Of a stretch of DNA of 64,000 nt, positions 49,691 through 57,313 are shown in pieces. Below the pieces are notes generated by a model. The model was not told the DNA's origin and searched no databases. It was given only the letters and a program-made list of their open reading frames with translations. Where the stretch lies: contig NZ_CP130831.1 of the NCBI RefSeq assembly GCF_030549525.1, forward strand, positions 459,501 through 523,500. The letters are read 5' to 3'. The stretch comes from Stenotrophomonas sp. 704A1 (GTDB lineage Bacteria > Pseudomonadota > Gammaproteobacteria > Xanthomonadales > Xanthomonadaceae). Each line of letters begins with the position of its first letter. The stretch's first letter is position 1. A program made the translations under genes and the position numbers.

Positions 49691-50113
49691 ATGAAATTGA
49701 TTCCCTTCCTCGGCTTCAGCGGCCAGGCCCACGACGCCATGGCGTTCTACGCCAAGGCACTCGGTGGCCAGGTCACCTCGGAAATGAAGTACCGGGACAT
49801 GCCGCCGTCCGATGGCTCGCCCGGCTGCAATGACATGCCCGCAGACACGCTCGACCACGTTGCCCACAGCCAGCTGGAAATCGGCGCCGCGATCCTGATG
49901 GCGGCCGATGGCCCCGGCAGCGGTGACGGCGGCGCGACCACCATCAATGTCGATGTGGACAGCATCGAAGAAGCAGAGCGGGTCTTTGCTGCACTGGCCG
50001 ACGGTGGCCAGGTGCAGATGCCGATCGCCGAAACCTTCTGGGCCCATCGCTGGGGCATGTTGATCGACCGCTACGGCAAGCCGTGGATGGTCAACTGCAT
50101 GAAACAGCCCTGA
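49691..50113 (+). CDS. VOC-family protein, PhnB type
   Basis: A 140-aa glyoxalase-fold protein: MKLIPFLGFSGQAHDAMAFY, AHSQLEIGAAILMAADGPGS, VDSIEEAERVFAALADGGQV, and FWAHRWGMLIDRYGKPWMVN. These blocks are typical of the PhnB/3-demethylubiquinone-9 methyltransferase-like VOC group. Metal ligands of true glyoxalases are only partly kept. Within the ECF42 operon such VOC genes are frequent partners of DGPF genes. CGGAGAACTGTC precedes the start. Confidence 0.88.
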   Translation: MKLIPFLGFSGQAHDAMAFYAKALGGQVTSEMKYRDMPPSDGSPGCNDMPADTLDHVAHSQLEIGAAILMAADGPGSGDGGATTINVDVDSIEEAERVFAALADGGQVQMPIAETFWAHRWGMLIDRYGKPWMVNCMKQP

Positions 50114-50147
50114 GTGCCTGCCCGACCGACTGCAAGGAACCGTGACA

Positions 50148-50558
50148 ATGAGTACAGCGCAACCGCAGATGATCTTCGTCAACCTTCCGGTCAAGGACCT
50201 GGAAAAGTCCAAGGCGTTCTTCGCCGCACTGGGCTACAGCTTCAATCCGACCTTCACCAACGACGATGCGGCCGGCATGGTGATCAGTGACAGCATCTAC
50301 GTGATGCTGCTGACCCAGCCTTTTTTCCAGCAGTTCACCACCAAGCGCCTTGCCGACGCGCACACGCACACGGAAGTGATCACGGCGCTGTCCTCGCCCA
50401 GTCGCGAGGCGGTGGACCAGACCCTGGAAAAGGCCCTGGCCGCCGGTGCCAGCGAGCCGCAACCGGCGCGTGACTACGGCTTCATGTACCAGCGTGGATT
50501 CCAGGACCTGGATGGGCATCTCTGGGAAATCGCACACATGGACGGCGAGCCGGGCTGA
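50148..50558 (+). CDS. VOC-family protein, lactoylglutathione lyase-like
   Basis: A 136-aa single-domain VOC protein: QMIFVNLPVKDLEKSKAFFA, ALGYSFNPTFTNDDAAGMVI, SDSIYVMLLTQPFFQQFTTK, DYGFMYQRGFQDLDGHLWEI. The final DLDGHLWEI strand is a standard VOC end. Probably a dimer. Second glyoxalase-fold gene of the ECF42 operon, 34 bases after the PhnB-like gene. GGAAC precedes the ATG at 50148. Substrate unknown. Confidence 0.88.
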   Translation: MSTAQPQMIFVNLPVKDLEKSKAFFAALGYSFNPTFTNDDAAGMVISDSIYVMLLTQPFFQQFTTKRLADAHTHTEVITALSSPSREAVDQTLEKALAAGASEPQPARDYGFMYQRGFQDLDGHLWEIAHMDGEPG

Positions 50559-50583
50559 GTGCCCGCCGCCGGGGAGAGCTCTG

Positions 50584-50940
50584 ATGGCTTACGTGGATGC
50601 TTACGTGCTGCCGTGCCCGCTGGACAAGGTGGCCGCCTACCGGCGTCTGGCCCGCAAGGCCGGCGCGGTGTGGAAGGACCATGGCGCGCTGCAGTACATG
50701 GAATGCGTGGCCGACGATGTGGAACCGGGCAAGTCGACCTCGTTCCCGCGCGCGGTGAAGGCCAAGCCCGGCGAGACGGTCATCGTCGCCTTCGTGGTGT
50801 TCCGCTCGCGCGCTGCGCGCGACCGCATCAACGCGAAGGTGATGGCCGATCCGCGGCTGGCCGGCATCGGGCCCAAGGACATGCCGTTCGATACCCGGCG
50901 CATGTTCTGGGGCGGTTTCAAGCCCATCGTTGAAGCGTGA
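50584..50940 (+). CDS. DUF1428-family protein
   Basis: A 118-aa protein starting MAYVDAYVLPCPLDKVAAYR. It has the full DUF1428 pattern: AGAVWKDHGALQYMECVADD, FPRAVKAKPGETVIVAFVVF, RDRINAKVMADPRLAG and MPFDTRRMFWGGFKPIVEA. The family adopts a dimeric ferredoxin-like fold and has no known activity, but is a common member of ECF42 and VOC operons. GGGGAGAG precedes the ATG. It ends 45 bases before the sigma factor start. Confidence 0.9.
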   Translation: MAYVDAYVLPCPLDKVAAYRRLARKAGAVWKDHGALQYMECVADDVEPGKSTSFPRAVKAKPGETVIVAFVVFRSRAARDRINAKVMADPRLAGIGPKDMPFDTRRMFWGGFKPIVEA

Positions 50941-50985
50941 ACCGCGCTGCTTGTGCGGGCCGGGCATGCGTGCTGTGATCGGCCG

Positions 50986-52248
50986 ATGTCCGAGCCCGCA
51001 CTGACGCAACGTCTGGAAACCCTCTGGCGGATGGAATCGCCGGTGTTGATCGCGCGCCTGGCGCGCCTGCTTGGCGGCGACGTGGGGCGTGCCGAAGAGC
51101 TGGCCCAGGACACCTGGCTGGCCGCGCTGGAGCGCTGGCCGGCGCAGGGCATCCCGGACAACCCCGGAGCCTGGCTGATGACCACCGCGCGCAATCGTGC
51201 CATTGACGTGCTGCGCCAGCATCAACGCGTGGCGCAGCAGCATGCGCAGTGGGGCGAGCAGCTGCACCCGGCGGCATTGCCGGCACCCGATGACAGCCAG
51301 GCGCTGGAGGACGATCTGGGCGACGATCTGCTGCGGCTGATGTTCGTGGCCTGCCACCCGGTGCTGCCCGCCGATGCGCGGGTGGCGCTGACCCTGCGCC
51401 TGCTGGGCGGGCTGACCACCGTCGAGATCGCGCGTGCCTTCCTGCAGCCGGAGCCGACCATCGCCCAGCGCATCGTGCGGGCCAAGCGCACCCTGGCGCA
51501 GAAACAGGTGCCGTATGAGGTGCCACGCACGGAGGCCCTGCCTGCACGGCTGGCCTCGGTGCTGGAAGCGATCTACCTGGTGTTCAACGAGGGATATGCG
51601 GCCAGTGCCGGTGATGACTGGATGCGACCGGCGTTGTGTGCCGAGGCGTTGCGGCTGGTGCGCATCCTGGCCCACCGCATGCCCGCGCCTGCGGTGCTGG
51701 GGTTGTGGGCTTTGATGGAACTGCAGGCATCGCGCACTGCCGCCCGCGTGGATGCGCACGGGGCACCGGTCCTGCTGGACCAGCAGAACCGCGCGCGCTG
51801 GGACTGGCTGCAGATCGAACGTGGCCAGCAGGCGCTGGCCCGCGCCCTGGCTGCCGGCGGCGCCGACGATCCCTATGTCCTGCAGGCACGGATCGCCGCC
51901 TGCCATGCCGGCGCGCGCCGCGCCGAAGACACCGATTGGGCGCGCATCGCTGCGCTGTACGCGCAGCTGTTGCGGGTGATGCCGTCGCCGGTGGTGGCCT
52001 TGAACCGGGTGGTGGCGGTCTCGCGCAGCGACGGGGCATTCGCCGCGTGGGCGCTGTTGCAGCCACTGCTGGACGAGCCACGCCTGCAGGGCTACGCACC
52101 GTTGCAGGTGGTGCGCGGCGAGTTGCTGCTGCAGCTGGGCAGAGAGGACGACGCACGCGATGCATTCGGCGCGGCCGCAGCGTTGAGCCAGAACCAGGCA
52201 GAGCGGACCTTGCTGCGGCAACGGGCCGGCCTGCCGCAGGAAGAGTGA
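50986..52248 (+). CDS. ECF42-type RNA polymerase sigma factor with C-terminal extension
   Basis: A 420-aa protein. Sigma region 2 (about 15-80) has EELAQDTWLAALERWPAQGI and PGAWLMTTARNRAIDVLRQH. Region 4 (about 125-175) has LTLRLLGGLTTVEIARAFLQ and IAQRIVRAKRTLAQKQVPYE. The C-terminal extension begins with the DUF6596-type block LEAIYLVFNEGYAASAGDDW and ends in TPR-like helices (AFAAWALLQPLLDEPRLQGY, LQLGREDDARDAFGAAAALS). This build, with no anti-sigma factor and with DGPF/YciI and VOC neighbours, defines ECF42, where the extension controls activity. Last gene of the operon starting at 49210. Confidence 0.9.
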   Translation: MSEPALTQRLETLWRMESPVLIARLARLLGGDVGRAEELAQDTWLAALERWPAQGIPDNPGAWLMTTARNRAIDVLRQHQRVAQQHAQWGEQLHPAALPAPDDSQALEDDLGDDLLRLMFVACHPVLPADARVALTLRLLGGLTTVEIARAFLQPEPTIAQRIVRAKRTLAQKQVPYEVPRTEALPARLASVLEAIYLVFNEGYAASAGDDWMRPALCAEALRLVRILAHRMPAPAVLGLWALMELQASRTAARVDAHGAPVLLDQQNRARWDWLQIERGQQALARALAAGGADDPYVLQARIAACHAGARRAEDTDWARIAALYAQLLRVMPSPVVALNRVVAVSRSDGAFAAWALLQPLLDEPRLQGYAPLQVVRGELLLQLGREDDARDAFGAAAALSQNQAERTLLRQRAGLPQEE

Positions 52249-52354
52249 AGCCGACAAGGTCAGCACTTGTCGGTTTGCGCCGGAGCGGCTATGTTTCGCG
52301 CCCAGCGGGCGGCTTTCGCCCGCCTTTCGCGTGTGTTGACCGAGGAGCGGTTGG

Positions 52355-53551
52355 ATGTTTTCAAGGACGAAGGGCGCACCGCGCGCGTTTGCGCGCCTGC
52401 TTGCCTATGCGCTGTGCCTGGCCGTCTGGCCGATGGCGGTGCAGGCGGCGGAGAAATCGCAGCAGGCCTACTGGGCCGGTTTTGCCTATACCGCTGATGC
52501 CGCCGCCGTACAGGCGACCACCCCGCACGCGCATGCTGTGCTGGAAGCGCGTGGCCTGATCCCGCTCAACCAGACCCTGGCCCAGGCACTCAAGCGCCGT
52601 GCGCCGGCGCACCTGGAACTGATCGACCAGCCGGTGGCGATGCTCGATGGCACCACCAGCGCCGTGGTGCTGGCCGCGGCGCTGGACCGCGAGCTGGTGT
52701 CGGTCGAACCGATCGGCGACCAGTACAAGGTGCTGGTGGAAGTGGCGCTGCAGGCGCTGTTCTTCGACTTCCGCGAGCGCCAGGTGATCGCGTCCTATCC
52801 GCTCACCCTGCAGCGCATCGACGTGCAGGAGTACCGGCCGGACAGCGATGACATCGACGCGATCGTCGCCGATCTGCTGTATGGCGGCGCCGATACCAGC
52901 CTGTCGCAGGTACTGGCCGCCACCCTGGCCCAGGCCAGGCTGCCCGAAGCGGCCACGCGCCGCCTGCAGGTCGGTGCGGTCACCCTGTCCGATGCCACGC
53001 TGGCCAGGCTGCCCGACCCGACGTGGGCCGCTCCGCTGCGCGCCACGCTGGCCCACGAACTGTCCAAGACGCTGTCATCCAACACCGGTGTCGGCCTGCT
53101 GCCGCCGGCTTCGGGGCAGGCGATCGGCGGCGCGATGGCCGCACGCTTCGCCGACGGCAAGGTCTACCAGCTGAAGATTCCCGAAGCGGACTACGTCATC
53201 AGCCTGCAGGTCGATGCGCTGAAGAACGGTGTCATCAGTGAGACCCCGGCGATGAAGACGATGCTGTTCGGCGCGTTCTTCACCGCCACGGTCACCGAGC
53301 CGTTCTCCGGCAAGGTGTACTTCCAGCAGCCGCTGCGCAAGGGCGCCACCAAGGTGGTGCCGGTCACGCAGTGGCAGGTCGACCAGTGGTCGGCCAGCTA
53401 CGAAACCCTGCTGGCCGGCTTCGATGCCTTCGCCGGCGCCGCCGCCAAGCGTGACGATGCGCGCGCCTGGCTGGACGAGCAGAAGCCGGGCGGCCGCCCG
53501 TTGCAGCAGCAGACCCAAGCCCTCCAGGAGTTGATCAAGTCATGTCGTTGA
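52355..53551 (+). CDS. Exported protein, first gene of an envelope operon (398 aa)
   Basis: A signal peptide (RLLAYALCLAVWPMAVQAAE) leads to a mature protein with HLELIDQPVAMLDGTTSAVV, QYKVLVEVALQALFFDFRER, TSLSQVLAATLAQARLPEAA and VISLQVDALKNGVISETPAM. No named family. The operon arrangement is tight: the next gene starts 10 bases before this stop. The product is probably periplasmic or outer-membrane associated and works with the FlgT/CsgG-like proteins encoded downstream. Codon use is core-like. GAGGAGCGGTTGG precedes the ATG. Confidence 0.72.
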   Translation: MFSRTKGAPRAFARLLAYALCLAVWPMAVQAAEKSQQAYWAGFAYTADAAAVQATTPHAHAVLEARGLIPLNQTLAQALKRRAPAHLELIDQPVAMLDGTTSAVVLAAALDRELVSVEPIGDQYKVLVEVALQALFFDFRERQVIASYPLTLQRIDVQEYRPDSDDIDAIVADLLYGGADTSLSQVLAATLAQARLPEAATRRLQVGAVTLSDATLARLPDPTWAAPLRATLAHELSKTLSSNTGVGLLPPASGQAIGGAMAARFADGKVYQLKIPEADYVISLQVDALKNGVISETPAMKTMLFGAFFTATVTEPFSGKVYFQQPLRKGATKVVPVTQWQVDQWSASYETLLAGFDAFAGAAAKRDDARAWLDEQKPGGRPLQQQTQALQELIKSCR

Positions 53552-54642
53552 TGCGTACCATCCTGCTCATCCTCATCGCGCTGGCGGTGGCCTCGCCGGT
53601 CGCCGCGCAGACCGCCAGCTCGCGCGGTACCGGTTCGGCCAGCTACGGCCTGCGCCTGAGCGCCGACACCCGCGCCCAGGCCCTGAACAAGGCCAAGGCC
53701 AATGCACTGGAGGCGTACATCGCCGAATCCGGTGCGGCCAAGCTGCGCCTGTTCGAATCGCGTCGTGCCGAGTTCCTCGGCGAGATCGACCGTTACGTAC
53801 TCAGCGCCGTGCAGCTGTCGGACACCGAAGACAAGAAGGCCAAGACCTACAGCGTCACCGTCCGTGCCGAGATCAACACCACCCTGCTGCAGACCAAGCT
53901 GGATGCCGGCTCGGCCGTGGCCGGTGCCACCGCCGCGCAGCGTTCGCTGCTGACCTTCCTGTTCATGGCGCGCTCGCAGGACACCGTGCAGTCGTTCCAG
54001 GACAAGGAATACCGTCGCGTCGATGCCAGCAGCAGCTACAGCGAGAACACCCGCGAGGGCGACAGCTTCCGTGGCAACTCGGTCAGCACCAACGGCAGCA
54101 TCAACCAGAACGGCTCGGTGTCGGTCACCAGCGGTGGCAGCACCACCCAGCGCAGCGACGCCATCAGCTGGAAGGTGGCCAACGCGGCCGAGGTCAACAC
54201 CGCGATGACCGGTGCGTTCAGCGCCGCCGGCTACGAAGTGGTCGAAGCCGAGTACGTGGAAGGCGAGTCGCGCGGCCTGCTCAGCATCGAGCGCATCCGC
54301 AAGGACTTCAGCACCGGCAACGACCTGTCCGCCGCCACCCTGCGTGACACCGCCAACGGCATCCGTGCGGCCAACATCCCGTACATCGCCGTCGGTACCC
54401 TCGACGTCGGCATGCGCGACCGCGACCCGGCCAGTGGCAACACCCGCGTGTTCGTCACCGTCACCGGCAAGGTGCTGGACGTGACCGGCCGCTTCCCGCG
54501 CACCGTGTCCTCGGTTGGCCCGGTGCAGTTCTCCGGCACCGGCCCGAACGAGACCGTGGCCCGCACCAATGCCCTGCAGCTGGCTGCCGAGAAGGCCGCC
54601 CAGCAGATGATCAACGAACTGAACGTCAAGGCGGTCCGCTGA
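53542..54642 (+). CDS. Exported FlgT/LPP20-like protein (366 aa)
   Basis: Signal peptide MSLMRTILLILIALAVASPV with cleavage near AAQT. The N-terminal mature part (RAQALNKAKANALEAYIAES, FLGEIDRYVLSAVQLSDTED, KAKTYSVTVRAEINTTLLQT) looks like the small alpha/beta domain found at the front of FlgT and related proteins. A Ser/Gly/Asn-rich stretch (about 168-215) separates it from a C-terminal part with IPYIAVGTLDVGMRDRDPAS and VFVTVTGKVLDVTGRFPRTV. Function unknown; an envelope assembly role is inferred from similarity of layout. Overlaps the upstream gene by 10 bases. Confidence 0.68.
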   Translation: MSLMRTILLILIALAVASPVAAQTASSRGTGSASYGLRLSADTRAQALNKAKANALEAYIAESGAAKLRLFESRRAEFLGEIDRYVLSAVQLSDTEDKKAKTYSVTVRAEINTTLLQTKLDAGSAVAGATAAQRSLLTFLFMARSQDTVQSFQDKEYRRVDASSSYSENTREGDSFRGNSVSTNGSINQNGSVSVTSGGSTTQRSDAISWKVANAAEVNTAMTGAFSAAGYEVVEAEYVEGESRGLLSIERIRKDFSTGNDLSAATLRDTANGIRAANIPYIAVGTLDVGMRDRDPASGNTRVFVTVTGKVLDVTGRFPRTVSSVGPVQFSGTGPNETVARTNALQLAAEKAAQQMINELNVKAVR

Positions 54643-54680
54643 TACCCGGCCTCGTCCGGCGCTGGCGGTTCCGCTGCGCT

Positions 54681-54703
54681 CGCCGGGCATGGCCCGGCGC
54701 TAC
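54681..54703 (-). repeat. SMAG-type REP element inside the envelope operon
   Basis: CGCCGGGC (54681-54688), loop, GCCCGGCG (54692-54699), with the GTAG head on the minus strand (CTAC at 54700-54703). It lies between two genes of one probable transcript and would form an mRNA hairpin. Confidence 0.8.
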
Positions 54704-54748
54704 CTACCACGGGCCGCACTGCGGCCGTCTCTCCCAAAGGACTCTCTC

Positions 54749-55423
54749 ATGATCCGTACCACCGCTCTCACCCTGGCCATCGCCGCCGCTACCCTGTCGA
54801 TGCCGGCGCACGCCGGCCTGGGCAAGCTGAAGGACCTGGCGGGCGCCGCCACCGGCACCTCCAGCAGCAGCGCCAGCGCTGCCGCCCCGGACGAAGCCGC
54901 GCAGGAAGCACTGGTGCGTCGTTTCGTCAGCTCGCAGTCGCACTCGCTGCAGGCCCAGACCTCGTTCGCCCGTGCCTTCGGCCTGGCCGAACAGGTGCAG
55001 CTGCTGGAAGCCGAGCGCCAGGCGCTGTCGTCCGGTTCGGTCAACGTGGACGCCATGAAGAAGTCGGTGTCGGTCAGCGAAGCCGCGCAGGCCGCCATTG
55101 ACGAGCGCCAGGCCGCGCAGCCGGAGCTGAATGCAGAATCCAAGCAGCATTACGCTGAAGGACTGGTCTCGCTGCTGGCCTCGGCCGCCGAAGCCCAGAA
55201 GCTGAGCGGCGAAGCCAGCGGCTTTGCTGCAGGCATGAAGAACCTGGGTGCCACCCAGATGGCCACTGCTGGCCGCAAGCTGGCCGCCGGCGCCTGGGTT
55301 GCCAAGGAATCGCCGGGCTTCATCAAGGGCCTGTACGGCTCGACCAAGTCGGCCGTTACCTTTGCCAGGAAGAGCAAGGTGAAGGTGCCGTCCAACGCTG
55401 ATTCGATGCTGGATTCGCTCTGA
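54749..55423 (+). CDS. Exported helical protein, third gene of the envelope operon (224 aa)
   Basis: Signal peptide MIRTTALTLAIAAATLSMPA ending at AHAG. The mature protein is helical: GLGKLKDLAGAATGTSSSSA, EALVRRFVSSQSHSLQAQTS, FARAFGLAEQVQLLEAERQA and LVSLLASAAEAQKLSGEASG. No cysteines and no named family. The low-complexity Ser/Ala part near the start resembles other periplasmic helper proteins. It begins 106 bases after the second gene, with a SMAG repeat in between, and ends 16 bases before the lipoprotein gene. AAAGGACTCTCTC precedes the ATG. Confidence 0.7.
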   Translation: MIRTTALTLAIAAATLSMPAHAGLGKLKDLAGAATGTSSSSASAAAPDEAAQEALVRRFVSSQSHSLQAQTSFARAFGLAEQVQLLEAERQALSSGSVNVDAMKKSVSVSEAAQAAIDERQAAQPELNAESKQHYAEGLVSLLASAAEAQKLSGEASGFAAGMKNLGATQMATAGRKLAAGAWVAKESPGFIKGLYGSTKSAVTFARKSKVKVPSNADSMLDSL

Positions 55424-55439
55424 TCCGAGGCAGCCACGC

Positions 55440-57086
55440 ATGCGCACCACGACTCGATTGATCGGCCTGGGGCTGGTTGCTGCCCTGCTGGCAGCCTGCG
55501 GCAAGCAGGATGCACCGGCAGAAGCGGCACCGGCCAAGGAGAAGGCCACCAGTGCACTGGCCAGCAATGCGCCGGTGCAGGAAGCGCCCCTGCGTGGCAC
55601 GCCGGATTTCGGCGGCACCACCCAGGTCGCGCGCGAAGCCGACGGCATCGGCAGCACCCCGGAACTGGCGGTGCTGGCGGCATTGCAGTCGGCCGTGGCC
55701 CAGGTCAACGGCGTACGCGTGGCCAGCCAGATGCAGGGCCTGCGTGCAGGCCTGCATGTGGATGTGGACGGTGAACACGTCGGCGACATCCGCGCCGACG
55801 CGTTCTCGCAGCAGATGATTGCCGGCTCGCAGGGCGCGGTGCTGGGCTATGACATCCTCTCGCAGGAGGAAGTGACCCAGCTCGACGAGGAAACCATCGC
55901 CCGCGTGCGCGCCAGCGATGAAGGCTGGAGCTTCAAGGGGTCGGCCTCGGCCAGTGCTTCCGGTGAGGCATCGGCCAAGAGCGGTGCGTCTTCGGCCAGC
56001 GTCAAGGAACACTACGAAGAGCAGGTGCAGGTGGACGCCAAGCGTGGCGCCAGCGCCTTCGATTCGGATGTCACCCGGCGCAGCATGCGCAGCTACTGGA
56101 AGGTGCGCGTGCGCGCGCAGATCGCCCAGTACCGCGCGCCGGACGAGCAGGGCAAGCCGAAGATCGTGGTCGCGTTGCCGCGCACCCGCGCCGGCAGCTA
56201 CGCGGTGGGCGATGGCCGGGTGAATGCCGACGAGGTTGCCCAGGCAATCCGCGCGCGCCTGTCCGACACGCTGACCCAGACCCAGCGCTTCATCGTGCTC
56301 GACCGCGAGTTCGGCGATGAACTGCAGGCCGAGATCGATCACATCAACAGCGGCAACGTGCGCCTGCAGGACACCGCACGTGTCGGCCAGCAGCTGGCGA
56401 CCGACCTGATCCTGATCCCGACCATCGAACGCTTCGAGTATCCGCGCAGCGTGCGCAACCTGCGCATGTCCGATCGCCAGGTGACCTCGTACGCAGGTGG
56501 CGGCCGCATCACCCTGCGACTGGTCAACGCCAGCACCGGCCAGGTGGTGATGTCCGACAGTTTCGATCACCAGCTGGCCTCGACCGGTCCGAGCACGCTG
56601 CCGCGCGTGGTCAACGGCCGCAGCATGGCCGCAGCGATGATGGAATCGCTGTCCGGGCAGATCGGCACCACCATTGTCACCACGCTGTTCCCGGTGTCGG
56701 TGGTCTCGGTCGATGGTGACCAGGTGGTGCTGAGCCACGGCGGTGATACCGTGCAGGCCGGCCAGCGCTGGCAGGCGGTGCGCCTCGGCGAAGAACTGAA
56801 GGACCCGCAGACCGGCCGTTCGCTGGGCCGCAGCGAGCACCCGTGCTGCACCATCCGCATCGATCGCGTGGCCGCGCAGACCTCCTACGGCACCATCGAA
56901 GACGGGGTCGACGCCATGCGCGGCGGCTTCCGTCCGGGCCAGATCGAACTGCGGCAGAAGCTGGGCAGCAAGCCGGCGGCCACCGCGGGTGCCACCGCCT
57001 CGGCGGCACCGGCTGCCGCCGCACGCCCGGCCAGCAAGCCCACGCCCAAGCCCGTCGCAGCACCGGCCGAAGACCCGAACTGGTAA
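55440..57086 (+). CDS. CsgG/FlgT-like lipoprotein (548 aa)
   Basis: MRTTTRLIGLGLVAALLAAC is a lipoprotein signal with lipobox LAAC. A linker follows, then an N-terminal domain (LAVLAALQSAVAQVNGVRVA), a central CsgG-like part (ARLSDTLTQTQRFIVLDREF, GQQLATDLILIPTIERFEYP, RITLRLVNASTGQVVMSDSF) and a C-terminal part like the FlgT C-terminal domain (FPVSVVSVDGDQVVLSHGGD, PCCTIRIDRVAAQTSYGTIE). The tail is Pro/Ala-rich. CsgG proteins form outer-membrane secretion pores and FlgT forms a flagellar basal ring; which role applies here is open. The upstream gene is also FlgT-like. Confidence 0.75.
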   Translation: MRTTTRLIGLGLVAALLAACGKQDAPAEAAPAKEKATSALASNAPVQEAPLRGTPDFGGTTQVAREADGIGSTPELAVLAALQSAVAQVNGVRVASQMQGLRAGLHVDVDGEHVGDIRADAFSQQMIAGSQGAVLGYDILSQEEVTQLDEETIARVRASDEGWSFKGSASASASGEASAKSGASSASVKEHYEEQVQVDAKRGASAFDSDVTRRSMRSYWKVRVRAQIAQYRAPDEQGKPKIVVALPRTRAGSYAVGDGRVNADEVAQAIRARLSDTLTQTQRFIVLDREFGDELQAEIDHINSGNVRLQDTARVGQQLATDLILIPTIERFEYPRSVRNLRMSDRQVTSYAGGGRITLRLVNASTGQVVMSDSFDHQLASTGPSTLPRVVNGRSMAAAMMESLSGQIGTTIVTTLFPVSVVSVDGDQVVLSHGGDTVQAGQRWQAVRLGEELKDPQTGRSLGRSEHPCCTIRIDRVAAQTSYGTIEDGVDAMRGGFRPGQIELRQKLGSKPAATAGATASAAPAAAARPASKPTPKPVAAPAEDPNW

Positions 57087-57110
57087 GACGCCCAGGCAGC
57101 ACACCGTGGG

Positions 57111-57146
57111 GGCCAGAGCCCTTTCCCGATGGGAAAGGCTCTGGCC
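57111..57146 (+). terminator. Terminator after the CsgG-like gene
   Basis: A long stem (57111-57127 with 57131-57146, one bulged C, GAT loop) made of GGCCAGAGCC and CTTTCCC blocks, 24 bases after the stop. A TGTTTT tract follows six bases later. Confidence 0.75.
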
Positions 57147-57161
57147 CATCCTGTTTTCGTC

Positions 57162-57180
57162 ATCCACGCATCGCGTGGAT
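57162..57180. repeat. REP-like hairpin upstream of the M28 peptidase gene
   Basis: ATCCACGC (57162-57169), ATC loop, GCGTGGAT (57173-57180), the same stem sequence as SMAG repeats but without the GTAG head. A further imperfect inverted pair (CGGCACCTGCC / GGCAGGTGCCG) follows before the peptidase start. Confidence 0.6.
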
Positions 57181-57313
57181 CTCCCGTGTCGATCAAGGTC
57201 GGCACCTGCCCTCAGGAAGCCGGCTTTTGACGTTGCCGTTGATTCGGCAGGTGCCGGGCGCAGCCCTGCCGAACCCCTTACACTCCGGAAGGATTTCCCT
57301 GCTGGAGAGAGCA

